This document shows positions 10,306 to 17,224 of a stretch of DNA of 64,000 nucleotides, in pieces; position 1 is the first letter of the stretch, and every line of letters begins with the position of its first letter. The DNA is from Aestuariivirga litoralis (GTDB lineage Bacteria; Pseudomonadota; Alphaproteobacteria; Rhizobiales; Aestuariivirgaceae), in assembly GCF_003234965.1 (NCBI RefSeq), contig NZ_QKVK01000005.1, positions 186,001 to 250,000 of the forward strand, in the 5' to 3' direction. The position numbers and the translations under genes are program-made. The notes under the pieces were generated by a model that worked only from the letters and a program-made list of their open reading frames with translations, did no database searches and was not told where the DNA came from.

Positions 10306-12837
10306 TTACTCCGCCAGCACGCGGGTGGTGGGGAAGGTGACCTCGGCGAGCGTGCCCTTGCGCGGCTCGCTGGCCAGCGCCAGGCGCGCCCGGTTGGCTT
10401 CCACCAGCGCCTTGGTGAGCGGCAGGCCGAGCCCGGTGCCCTGCACCTCGCGGCCTTCGGTGATCACGCGCCCGAAGGGCTCGAGCGCGCCGCGCAGCTG
10501 GTCCTCGTCCATGCCGATGCCGGTGTCCTTGACGCGCAGCTTCAGCTCGCCATTGCCCATGAGCTGGGCGGATATCACCACCTGGCCGCCGGCATCGGTG
10601 AACTTGATGGCGTTGGAGACGAGGTTCAGCAGTGCCTGGCGCATCGAGCGCAGGTCGGCCACCACGTTGGGCAGGTCTGCCGGCATCGACTTCCTGAGCA
10701 CCACGCGGGCCGCGGTGGCCTGTTCCTGCATGAGCTTCAGCACATAGTCGGCGACGTCGCCGAGCGACACGGCGGTGAAATTGAGTTCGAGCTTGCCGGC
10801 CTCGACCTTGGAGAGATCGAGCAGGTCGTTGATGAGCGACAGGAGATGCGCGCCGCTCGCGTGGATGTCCTGCACGTAGCCGCGGTACTTCTCGTTGTCG
10901 ATCTCGCCGAAGCGGCCAAGCCGCATCACTTCCGAGAAGCCCATGATGGCGTTGAGCGGTGTTCTCAGCTCGTGGCTGACGGAGGCGAGGAACTCGGATT
11001 TCTGGCGGCTCGTCGCCTCGGCCTTTTCCTTGGCCTCGCGCAGCTCGGCCTCGGTCTTCTTCCACTGGGTGATGTCGCGTACCACCGCGCAGAAGGCGGC
11101 CTGCGAGCGGGTGGCCTGCAGCCGGCCGATGGTGATGAACAGCGGCACCGTGCCGCCGTGGTTCACCAGTGCGGTCACCTCGCGCCCGTCATTGAACACC
11201 GCGGCAAGGCCCGGGCCCTGCAGTGCGGCCAGATAGTCGCGCACCACCTTGCGGCTGTCGGGCGACAGGAGGTCGAACAGCGGCTTTCCGGCAACATCCG
11301 CGATGCGGTAGCCGAAGATCGCCTCGGCCCCGGCGCTGAAGGTGTGGATCTTCGCGTCCTGGTCCAGGGTGATGATGCCGTCGGCGGCGGTGTCGAGAAT
11401 GGCGCGCAGCTCCTGGTCGGCGTCGCCAGACTGCTGGCGCATGGGCAGCTGGATCACCTCGGCACTGGCACGCTGTGCCTCGGGCGGGGCGATGGTCTCG
11501 ACCGTGGCAGGCGCTGCCTCGGGTGCCGGCGGCACGGCGGGCGCCCTGGCGGGCGCTGCGGCCGGCGCAAGGCGGAGCTCCGGCCGGGACAGCGCCGCCG
11601 GCAGCAGCAGGAACTGCCGCGCCGGGCCGCCGAGCCACGGGATCACCACCATCTGGACACTGGCCTCGATCTCGCTGCCGCCGTCGGTGACGATCTCGGC
11701 GCGCGGCAGCGCCTGGCCGAGCTGGCCGAAGCGGTTGGAGAGGGCCTGGTCGTTGATCACGTCCTCGCCGGTTTCATAGCCGAACAGGCGCGCCGCGGCG
11801 GGGTTGGCATAGAGCAGCTGGCCATCCTTGGCGACGAGCACCGCCTCGGGCCGGTTTTCCAGCGGCAGCCGCACCTGGTCGGGAATGCGCTGCAGCTTGC
11901 GGCGCGGCGGCGCAGGCGGTGGCGCCTCCGGCGCGGGCGGGGCAGCGGCGCGGGCCGGCGGGCGCGGCTTGGCCTCGCGGATCTCTGCCTCCAGCGTCTT
12001 GCCCAGCTTCTCGAAGGCGGCGGCATCGGCCTCGGACAGGGCGCCGGAGCCCGCTGCGGCGGCCCCCGGCGGCGGCGGGGCGGCTTGTGGCGCCGCGGCG
12101 GCAGCCGCTGCGGGCTCGGCGCCGGAGAGCTTCAGCTCCAGCGCCCGGCGTTCGGTCACGTCATCGAGCAGCAGCATGGCGAAGGCCGCGCCCTCGGCCT
12201 CGCGGTTCAGGCGGCGGGCGGTGAGACGGATGTCGCGGATGCCGATGCGCACCGCAAGGGCGCGGTGCTGCACCACGGTGCCGGCAGCGCCAATGCGCGC
12301 CAGCAGCTGGTCCGCCTGGGCCTGCTCGCCCAGCAGGTCGCCCAGCGCACCCCGCTGGTTGGCCCCCAGCAGCAATTGGGCCGCGGCATTGAGGTGACGG
12401 AAGCCGCCATCGCGCCCGACGAGAATGGCGGCGGAGGGCAGCAGGTCGAAGGCAGCCGCCATGTCGGCATCGGCCCGGGCCAGCCCCGCGCCGGCCGTGG
12501 AGCGGGCGACGGCCAGAACGCCCGGCCGGCCATCGGCCAGCGCATGGATCATGCAGCGGCAGGTGAGGGGGACTTCGCTGGCGGCGGAGGGGAATTTGAG
12601 CTCGACCGTCTCCACCTGGCCGCGATGCAGGCTGCGCGACAGGTTCATCAGCGCCTCGACGCCCGGCTCCTGCTCGTCGAAGGGCCGGTCGATGAGGTCG
12701 AACAGCGAGGCGCCGCCGAAGAAGGCGATGGCCGCCGGATTGGCCCAGACGATGCGGCCGCGCCCGGCATCCCACAGCCAGGCGGCCTCCGGCACGTCCC
12801 TCAGGTCTTCCAGCGTCGGTGTCGCGGCGTCGGCCAA
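10306..12837 (-). CDS. soluble multi-PAS sensor histidine kinase (PdhS/PleC/DivJ-like)
   Basis: An 843-residue protein without membrane segments. The order is N-terminal PAS region (about 10-110), further PAS-like region, a Pro/Ala-rich linker (about 230-320), a PAS domain near 330-400, another Pro/Ala segment, a PAS near 470-590, then HisKA with HELRTPLNAI (phospho-His about 622) and HATPase_c with N box (NLVSNAIKF), DTGIGM and GTGLGL. The GFSEVM and KYRGYVQDIHASG stretch after the His resembles the cell-cycle kinases that act on DivK. The start is TTG: an in-frame TGA lies two codons upstream and the next ATG would cut the first PAS. It is followed in operon by the permease gene. Confidence 0.88.
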   Translation of the reverse strand: MADAATPTLEDLRDVPEAAWLWDAGRGRIVWANPAAIAFFGGASLFDLIDRPFDEQEPGVEALMNLSRSLHRGQVETVELKFPSAASEVPLTCRCMIHALADGRPGVLAVARSTAGAGLARADADMAAAFDLLPSAAILVGRDGGFRHLNAAAQLLLGANQRGALGDLLGEQAQADQLLARIGAAGTVVQHRALAVRIGIRDIRLTARRLNREAEGAAFAMLLLDDVTERRALELKLSGAEPAAAAAAAPQAAPPPPGAAAAGSGALSEADAAAFEKLGKTLEAEIREAKPRPPARAAAPPAPEAPPPAPPRRKLQRIPDQVRLPLENRPEAVLVAKDGQLLYANPAAARLFGYETGEDVINDQALSNRFGQLGQALPRAEIVTDGGSEIEASVQMVVIPWLGGPARQFLLLPAALSRPELRLAPAAAPARAPAVPPAPEAAPATVETIAPPEAQRASAEVIQLPMRQQSGDADQELRAILDTAADGIITLDQDAKIHTFSAGAEAIFGYRIADVAGKPLFDLLSPDSRKVVRDYLAALQGPGLAAVFNDGREVTALVNHGGTVPLFITIGRLQATRSQAAFCAVVRDITQWKKTEAELREAKEKAEATSRQKSEFLASVSHELRTPLNAIMGFSEVMRLGRFGEIDNEKYRGYVQDIHASGAHLLSLINDLLDLSKVEAGKLELNFTAVSLGDVADYVLKLMQEQATAARVVLRKSMPADLPNVVADLRSMRQALLNLVSNAIKFTDAGGQVVISAQLMGNGELKLRVKDTGIGMDEDQLRGALEPFGRVITEGREVQGTGLGLPLTKALVEANRARLALASEPRKGTLAEVTFPTTRVLAE

Positions 12838-12965
12838 GGCTCACCCCAAAACTTGCGCCCAGATGTTTACGATGGCTTAACCGAAAAAATAAAGGAATTC
12901 GGCAACATCCGGTTAATTTTCAGGCGGCCCGGGCGGGCGTGCGCGGCCGCAATGCAATATTTATG

Positions 12966-12994
12966 TTGCACTGCACAATAATCTGGCCTATATG
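12966..12994 (+). promoter_or_regulatory. phasin promoter with overlapping PhaR-like TGC repeat
   Basis: TTGCAC at 12966-12971 and TATATG at 12989-12994 are 17 bases apart, a good sigma-70 arrangement with a start near 13001. The tandem TGCACTGCAC at 12967-12976 overlaps the -35 box. TGC-rich sites of this kind are bound by PhaR, the repressor of phasin genes that is released when it binds growing polyhydroxybutyrate granules. Binding is inferred from the motif and its position. Confidence 0.5.
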
Positions 12995-13045
12995 GTTGCC
13001 CATCAGGCAGGCAGAGACCACGCCTGGCCAACAGGAGAAGCACCC

Positions 13046-13504
13046 ATGTCGACCAAGAAGGCCAAGCCCGAAATGTCCACCGAAACCGTGACCAAGGCCA
13101 CCGAGCAGGTTGCCGAGCAGGTTGCGTCCTTTGCCCAGAAGACCCTCGATCAGGCGCAGGGCGCCTTCGAGAAGGTCTCGGAAGTGGCCCATGGCAACGT
13201 CCAGCTGATGGACGCCGCGGCCAATGCCTACAAGAACCGCGTCACTGACATCCAGCTGAAGTCGATGGAATTCGTGCAGCTGAACATCAATTCCGGCTTC
13301 GCCTTCGCGCGCAAGCTCTTCGCCGTGCGCGACCCGCAGGAAGCCGTCAACCTCCACCAGGGCTTCTTCAAGGAGCAGGCCGAGACGCTGCAGCGCCAGG
13401 CCGCCGAACTCTCGGAGCTGTCGGTTGCCCTCGCCAAGGAATCGATGAAGCCGGTGCAGGAGCAGATGACCAAGTCCTTCGCCAGCCTCTCCAAGGTGGC
13501 CTGA
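13046..13504 (+). CDS. phasin (polyhydroxyalkanoate granule protein)
   Basis: A 152-residue, almost wholly helical protein of the phasin_2 type, with heptad-like Ala/Gln/Glu spacing (TEQVAEQVASFAQKTLDQAQ onward) and the segment EFVQLNINSGFAFARKLFAV typical of the family. It coats polyhydroxybutyrate granules and controls their number and size. The ATG at 13046 follows CAGGAGAA. The gene is monocistronic, flanked by a PhaR-like operator upstream and a strong double hairpin downstream, which fits a highly expressed mRNA. Confidence 0.93.
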   Translation: MSTKKAKPEMSTETVTKATEQVAEQVASFAQKTLDQAQGAFEKVSEVAHGNVQLMDAAANAYKNRVTDIQLKSMEFVQLNINSGFAFARKLFAVRDPQEAVNLHQGFFKEQAETLQRQAAELSELSVALAKESMKPVQEQMTKSFASLSKVA

Positions 13505-13515
13505 TCCGCATTGCC

Positions 13516-13588
13516 GGTGCACGGGCCGTCCTCCCCGGCCGGTGCACCAAACTCCCAAGGCCCGCTCGTTTCGACGCGGGCCTTTTTG
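13516..13588 (+). terminator. tandem hairpins, second is a rho-independent terminator
   Basis: The first hairpin pairs 13516-13528 with 13536-13548 (13 bp, one mismatch). The second pairs AGGCCCGC at 13558-13565 with GCGGGCCT at 13576-13583 and runs into TTTTT at 13583-13587. The second ends the phasin transcript; the first may protect its 3' end. Confidence 0.9.
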
Positions 13589-13663
13589 TTGGCTTGAAAT
13601 CCATGCCGACTGGGGCTAGGAACGCCCCCGAGCGCGGGGCCTCGCAGCCCCGCCGCCAGTGAT

Positions 13664-13740
13664 GCCGCCTTAGCTCAGTTGGTTAGAGCACTAGATTGTG
13701 GATCTAGGGGTCCCCCGTTCGAGCCGGGGAGGCGGTACCA
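13664..13740 (+). tRNA. tRNA-His (GTG)
   Basis: A 77-base cloverleaf with CCA encoded. The anticodon stem CTAGA/TCTAG encloses the loop TTGTGGA, giving anticodon GTG. The acceptor stem pairs GCCGCCT (13664-13670) with AGGCGGT (13730-13736), so position 72 is U opposite G1, the discriminator is A73 (13737), and the base before G1 is T, not the G-1 that is near-universal in tRNA-His. Loss of G-1 with A73 and U72 is the known alphaproteobacterial form, read by a divergent HisRS like the one at 23721. A weak promoter TTGAAA-N17-TAGGAA lies at 13594-13622. Confidence 0.97.
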
Positions 13741-13746
13741 CTCTTC

Positions 13747-13950
13747 TCAGCGCTTCAGCATCGCCTCGGCCTGGGTGAGATCGTCGTTGATCGCGTCGAG
13801 CGACGACATGATGGCGCGCATGTCGCGCTCGTCGCCCATGCCGGCCATGGCCAGCCGCACCACGTGGGTCTGTGCCTTGACGCGGGCCAGCGCATCGTGA
13901 AGTTCATCGAGCGCGCCGTCATCCTCGCCGATGGTGATGTCGATATTCAC
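13747..13950 (-). CDS. small acidic hypothetical protein
   Basis: A 67-residue protein starting at GTG 13948-13950 after the strong site AAGGGGGA. It begins VNIDITIGEDDG and is then helical and acidic (DELHDALARVKAQTH, SSLDAINDDLTQAEAMLKR). No signal or membrane segment. A longer frame to 13980 lacks a ribosome site. Its stop lies seven bases past the tRNA-His 3' end on the opposite strand. Family not recognised; it is the last of a run of four tiny leftward genes. Confidence 0.6.
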   Translation of the reverse strand: MNIDITIGEDDGALDELHDALARVKAQTHVVRLAMAGMGDERDMRAIMSSLDAINDDLTQAEAMLKR

Positions 13951-14056
13951 GTCCGTCCCCCTTGCAGCGCTGATTTGCAACTGCAGCCTTCAGAATAATT
14001 TGTGACGATGCCATCGCGCAAGCGAGGAAAATTCAACTTGGCATCAGTAACTCTAC

Positions 14057-14209
14057 TTATGACGCTTGGGCAATCCATTGCAGCCACAGAATGGCGGCAA
14101 GTGCTGCACCGATCAGTGCACCATCCAGCGGCTCAAGCAGCCAGAGCCCGCGCATCTCCCGGCGCCGGCGGGGCGCGCGGTTCTCCTGATAACGAATTCT
14201 CTTCACCAT
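14057..14209 (-). CDS. 50-residue basic membrane peptide
   Basis: The product starts MVKRIRYQENRAPRRRREMR, strongly basic, and ends in one hydrophobic segment (about residues 28-47, with GALIGAALAAILWLQW), so a single-pass inner-membrane peptide with its basic end in the cytoplasm is likely. GGGAG seven bases upstream of the ATG at 14209 supports it. A near-match to the stress promoter (GGAAC-N16-CATT) lies at about 14228-14252 on the same strand. Family not recognised. Confidence 0.55.
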   Translation of the reverse strand: MVKRIRYQENRAPRRRREMRGLWLLEPLDGALIGAALAAILWLQWIAQAS

Positions 14210-14267
14210 GGCAGCAACTCCCGGCCTAGTACGAAGTCCGGAATGCGAAGCGGGGGACACGGTTCCC

Positions 14268-14507
14268 TCACTCCTCGCTGGCACGGCGAAAGCCCATGCG
14301 CCACAGCAGGTCGGCCGCGTGGCGGCCGAGCCTGTCGACCTGGGCTTCGTCGAGATCCGGCAGCACCACATGTGCTGCCTCGTGGATGGCGATGTCGAGC
14401 AGGGTCTGGTCATCCAGCGCTGGGTCGATCTCGATCCGCCATTCATGCGGGAAGGCAAGCCCCCACATGCCGCGGTTGCGCTTGTAGCAGTAGCGGATCC
14501 TGCGCAT
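14268..14507 (-). CDS. 79-residue HEAAH mini-protein (possible tiny zincin)
   Basis: The whole product is 79 residues. After a basic start (MRRIRYCYKRNRGMWG) comes a strand-like stretch, HEWRIEIDPALDDQ, and then a helix LLDIAIHEAAHVVLP with HEAAH at about 42-46, the HExxH metal-binding pattern of zinc peptidases such as SprT. A third ligand could be His63 (LGRHAADLLW), but this is unproven. If active it would be one of the smallest zincins; it could equally be a binding or regulatory relic. Its ATG follows GGGGAAAGGG. It sits between the membrane peptide and the DUF1328 gene, all leftward. Confidence 0.65.
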   Translation of the reverse strand: MRRIRYCYKRNRGMWGLAFPHEWRIEIDPALDDQTLLDIAIHEAAHVVLPDLDEAQVDRLGRHAADLLWRMGFRRASEE

Positions 14508-14538
14508 CCCTTTCCCCTGTTCCGTGAAGCAGGGGCGT

Positions 14539-14564
14539 AACGGGGCACCGGGGGGATTGGTTCG
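14539..14564 (-). promoter_or_regulatory. possible SigEcfG promoter, one mismatch
   Basis: On the minus strand CGAAC (14560-14564), 17 bases, CGTT (14539-14542). One base differs from GGAAC-N17-CGTT. It lies in the 61-base gap between the DUF1328 gene and the HEAAH gene and would give a leader of about 25 bases for the latter. Confidence 0.3.
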
Positions 14565-14568
14565 CGCT

Positions 14569-14742
14569 TCAGAAGATCGCTTCGCCGGCGATGAGCCCCA
14601 TGATGAGGAAGATCACGAAAATGGCGATGGCGATGAAGAACAGGATCTTCGAGATCTGTGCCGCGCCGGCTGCGATGCCGGTGAAACCGAGCACGCCGGC
14701 GATCACCGAGATGACAAGAAAGATGAGTGCCCACTTGAGCAT
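14569..14742 (-). CDS. DUF1328 small membrane protein
   Basis: A 57-residue product, [20 protein letters not shown] onward, with two hydrophobic segments separated by [11 protein letters not shown], the typical DUF1328 (YtjA-like) pattern. Members are tiny inner-membrane proteins of unknown function, often stress-linked. AGGAGG five bases before the ATG at 14742 fixes the start. An exact SigEcfG promoter lies 28 bases upstream at 14770-14795, inside the end of glcF, so the gene is a likely member of the general stress regulon. Confidence 0.9.
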   Translation of the reverse strand: MLKWALIFLVISVIAGVLGFTGIAAGAAQISKILFFIAIAIFVIFLIMGLIAGEAIF

Positions 14743-14769
14743 GGCTGCCTCCTGCATTGAGACCGCCGC

Positions 14770-14795
14770 AACGGAACAGCCTGCCCTCAGGTTCC
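14770..14795 (-). promoter_or_regulatory. SigEcfG (general stress response) promoter, exact consensus
   Basis: On the minus strand GGAAC (14791-14795), a 17-base spacer, CGTT (14770-14773). The predicted start near 14762 gives a 20-base leader holding the AGGAGG site of the DUF1328 gene. The site overlaps the last codons of glcF. Confidence 0.62.
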
Positions 14796-16073
14796 CGCCA
14801 GCCGGGCCGGGCGCGGGCCGCCATAGGCCCAGTCGAGCAGTTCCACCGTGTGGAGGATGGGGATCTTCGTGCCGAGCCCGATCTGCGTGATGCAGCCGAT
14901 GTTGCCGGTGGCGATGGCCTCGGGGGCGAGGGATTCGATGTTCGCCACCTTGCGCTCGCGCAACCGGACAGCGATCTCTGGCTGCAGGATGTTGTAGGTG
15001 CCTGCCGAACCGCAGCACAGGTGACCCTCGGGCACCTCCACCACGGTGAAACCGGCGCGCCGCAGCAGTCTCTGCGGCTCGGTCCTGATCTTCTGGCCAT
15101 GCTGCATGGAGCAGGCGGAATGATAGGCGAGCCGCAACCCGCCCTGCGCTGCGGGCAGGTCCTGCGCCATGAGGAACTCGGTCACGTCCTTCGCCTTGGC
15201 GCTGATGGCCCTTGCCTTCTCGGCATAGGCCGCATCATGGCGCAGCATGTGGCCATAATCCTTGATGGTGGTGCCGCAGCCCGATGCCGTGATGATCACC
15301 GCATCGACATCGGCCTTCGTCCACTGGTCGATCGAGCGGCGCGCGCGGGCCAGCGCATCCTGTTCCAGCCCCATGTGATGGGTGAGCGACCCGCAGCAGG
15401 CCTCCTCGCCCGAAACGACCACCTCGTATCCGAGCCGCGTGAGCAGGCGGATGGTGGCGGCGTTGATGCCGGGGTCGAGCACGCTCTGCACGCAGCCCAT
15501 CAGCAGCGCCACGCGGCCCTTCCTCGCGCCCTGTGCGGGATAGGTGCCAGGCTGGCCCATGCGCTCCGGCGTGGGCATGCGCTTCGGCACGAGGCCGAGG
15601 AGTGCCGCAATGCGCGTGGCGCCGAAGGATTTCGCCACGGGTGCCAGCGGCGAGGCGATCTTCGCGCCGATCAGCGACAGGCGGAACAGCCCGGGCCGCG
15701 GCATGGTGTAGGCCAGTACATTGCGCAGCAGGCGCTCGAACAGCGGCCGCCTGTAGGTCTCCTCCACATGGGCGCGCGCCTCGTCGACGAGGTGCATGTA
15801 GTTGACGCCCGAGGGGCAGGTGGTCATGCAGGACAGGCACGAGAGGCAGCGGTCGAGGTGCTTCACCGTCTTCTCATCGGCCGGTTGACCTGACTCCAGC
15901 ATGTTCTTGATGAGGTAGATGCGGCCTCTTGGTGAGTCGAGTTCGTCGCCCAGAAGCGCATAGGTGGGGCAGGTGGCGGTGCAGAAGCCGCAATGCACGC
16001 ATTTGCGCAGGATCTGGTTCGCGGCGTCGATGCGCGGGGTGGCCAGTTGTTCGGCGGTGAAGTTGGTCTGCAT
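14787..16073 (-). CDS. glcF: glycolate oxidase iron-sulphur subunit GlcF
   Basis: A 428-residue protein. Two 4Fe-4S motifs near the N-terminus, [12 protein letters not shown] (25-36) and [12 protein letters not shown] (76-87), are followed by two Cys-rich CCG domains ([11 protein letters not shown] and [11 protein letters not shown]). It passes electrons from the flavin subunits GlcD and GlcE to the respiratory chain during oxidation of glycolate to glyoxylate at the inner membrane. Its ATG overlaps the stop of glcE. It is the last gene of the glcDEF operon, which has no glcB or glcC here. Confidence 0.96.
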   Translation of the reverse strand: MQTNFTAEQLATPRIDAANQILRKCVHCGFCTATCPTYALLGDELDSPRGRIYLIKNMLESGQPADEKTVKHLDRCLSCLSCMTTCPSGVNYMHLVDEARAHVEETYRRPLFERLLRNVLAYTMPRPGLFRLSLIGAKIASPLAPVAKSFGATRIAALLGLVPKRMPTPERMGQPGTYPAQGARKGRVALLMGCVQSVLDPGINAATIRLLTRLGYEVVVSGEEACCGSLTHHMGLEQDALARARRSIDQWTKADVDAVIITASGCGTTIKDYGHMLRHDAAYAEKARAISAKAKDVTEFLMAQDLPAAQGGLRLAYHSACSMQHGQKIRTEPQRLLRRAGFTVVEVPEGHLCCGSAGTYNILQPEIAVRLRERKVANIESLAPEAIATGNIGCITQIGLGTKIPILHTVELLDWAYGGPRPARLAGT

Positions 16074-17224
16074 CAGAGCCCCCGATACATGCGGCCGGGG
16101 TTGAGGATGTGGCGCGGGTCGAAGGCGTCCTTCACCCGGGCCGAGAGTGCGGCGAGGGCTGCCTCCTGCGGCTGGAACACATTGACCGCCGCGCGCGTGG
16201 CCTCGGGCGCGCGGACCAGCGTCCCATGCCCCGCGCGGAAGCTGCCGCGCACGAGGGCTTCCGTGGCATCATGCGACGGCGGCACTTCCAGCCAGACGAG
16301 CCCGCCGGCCCAGTCGAAGAGATAGCGGATGTCGAGCTTGTCCCTCAGTGCGCTGATGATGCCAGGTGCATCCGACGGCGCCACCGAGATGCGCCACAGC
16401 GGGTGGCGCGGGTTCCCGGCGAACATCGCGCCGTCGCGGATGGCCTTCCAGGTGGTGGCGGAACTCTTCGCCGCCATCACCTCGATCGGTCGCTTCAGCA
16501 CCCTGCCCAGCTGGTCGCGGCGATAGGCGACGGAAGGCGCGATGCCCTCGAGGCGGAGGTAGACGGCCTCATCCGGAACGTAAGCCGCAGCCGACACCTC
16601 GCAGGGCGACTGCATGGCAAGGCTCATGGCCTCGACCGCCTGCGCGTCGTCGAGGCCCCGCAGCACCACCGTCTCCTCCGTTTCCGGAGCGGGCAGCACC
16701 TTGAGGATCACCGAGGTAAGGGCCGCGAGCGTGCCCCAGGAGCCGGTGACGAGCTTCGGCATGTCATAGCCCGTGACGTTCTTGACCACGCGCGCACCGG
16801 CCTTGAATGCGTTGCCCGCACCCGTCACGCCGTGCACACCGAGAATGTGGTCGCGCACCGCGCCCGCCTTGATGCGCCGCGGTCCCGACAGGTTGGAGGC
16901 CACGAGCCCGCCGATGCTGCCGCTGTGCGCGGCACCGAGCAGGGCGGAGAAATCCGGCGGCTCGAAGGCCAGCTGCTGGCCGCGCGCCGCCAGCATGGTT
17001 TCGATCTCCGCCAGCGGGGTCCCGGCCTGGACGTCGAGGATCAGTTCCTCCGGCTCATAGGCGATGATGCCCGAAAAACCCGACATGTCCAGCGTCGCCG
17101 CCGCCTGCACCGGGTGGCCGATGTGGCGCCTGGTGCCGGTGCCGATGATCTCCAGCGGCGCTTCCGCCGCGGCGATCATTTCGGCCAGTTCGGCTGGCGT
17201 TGCAGGCTTCAGCACGGCACCCAT
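16073..17224 (-). CDS. glcE: glycolate oxidase FAD-binding subunit GlcE
   Basis: A 383-residue FAD_binding_4 protein starting MGAVLKPATPAELAEM. PCMH-type FAD motifs are LEIIGTGTRRHIG near 25 and SGSIGGLVASNLSGPRRIKAGAVRDHILG near 95-125. Such subunits are shorter than GlcD and lack part of its C-terminal domain. The ATG overlaps the TGA of glcD (TGATG) and the stop overlaps glcF, so the three subunits are translationally coupled. Confidence 0.95.
   Translation of the reverse strand: MGAVLKPATPAELAEMIAAAEAPLEIIGTGTRRHIGHPVQAAATLDMSGFSGIIAYEPEELILDVQAGTPLAEIETMLAARGQQLAFEPPDFSALLGAAHSGSIGGLVASNLSGPRRIKAGAVRDHILGVHGVTGAGNAFKAGARVVKNVTGYDMPKLVTGSWGTLAALTSVILKVLPAPETEETVVLRGLDDAQAVEAMSLAMQSPCEVSAAAYVPDEAVYLRLEGIAPSVAYRRDQLGRVLKRPIEVMAAKSSATTWKAIRDGAMFAGNPRHPLWRISVAPSDAPGIISALRDKLDIRYLFDWAGGLVWLEVPPSHDATEALVRGSFRAGHGTLVRAPEATRAAVNVFQPQEAALAALSARVKDAFDPRHILNPGRMYRGL

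Noticed and set aside
10123-12981. Long open frame of 952 codons on the plus strand
   Set aside because: It is antisense to the histidine kinase gene, has Gly/Arg/Ala-rich composition typical of shadow frames in high-GC DNA, and no domain.
13664-14742. Genomic island inserted at tRNA-His
   Set aside because: No integrase, no direct repeat of the tRNA 3' end, and base composition of the flanking small genes looks like the rest.
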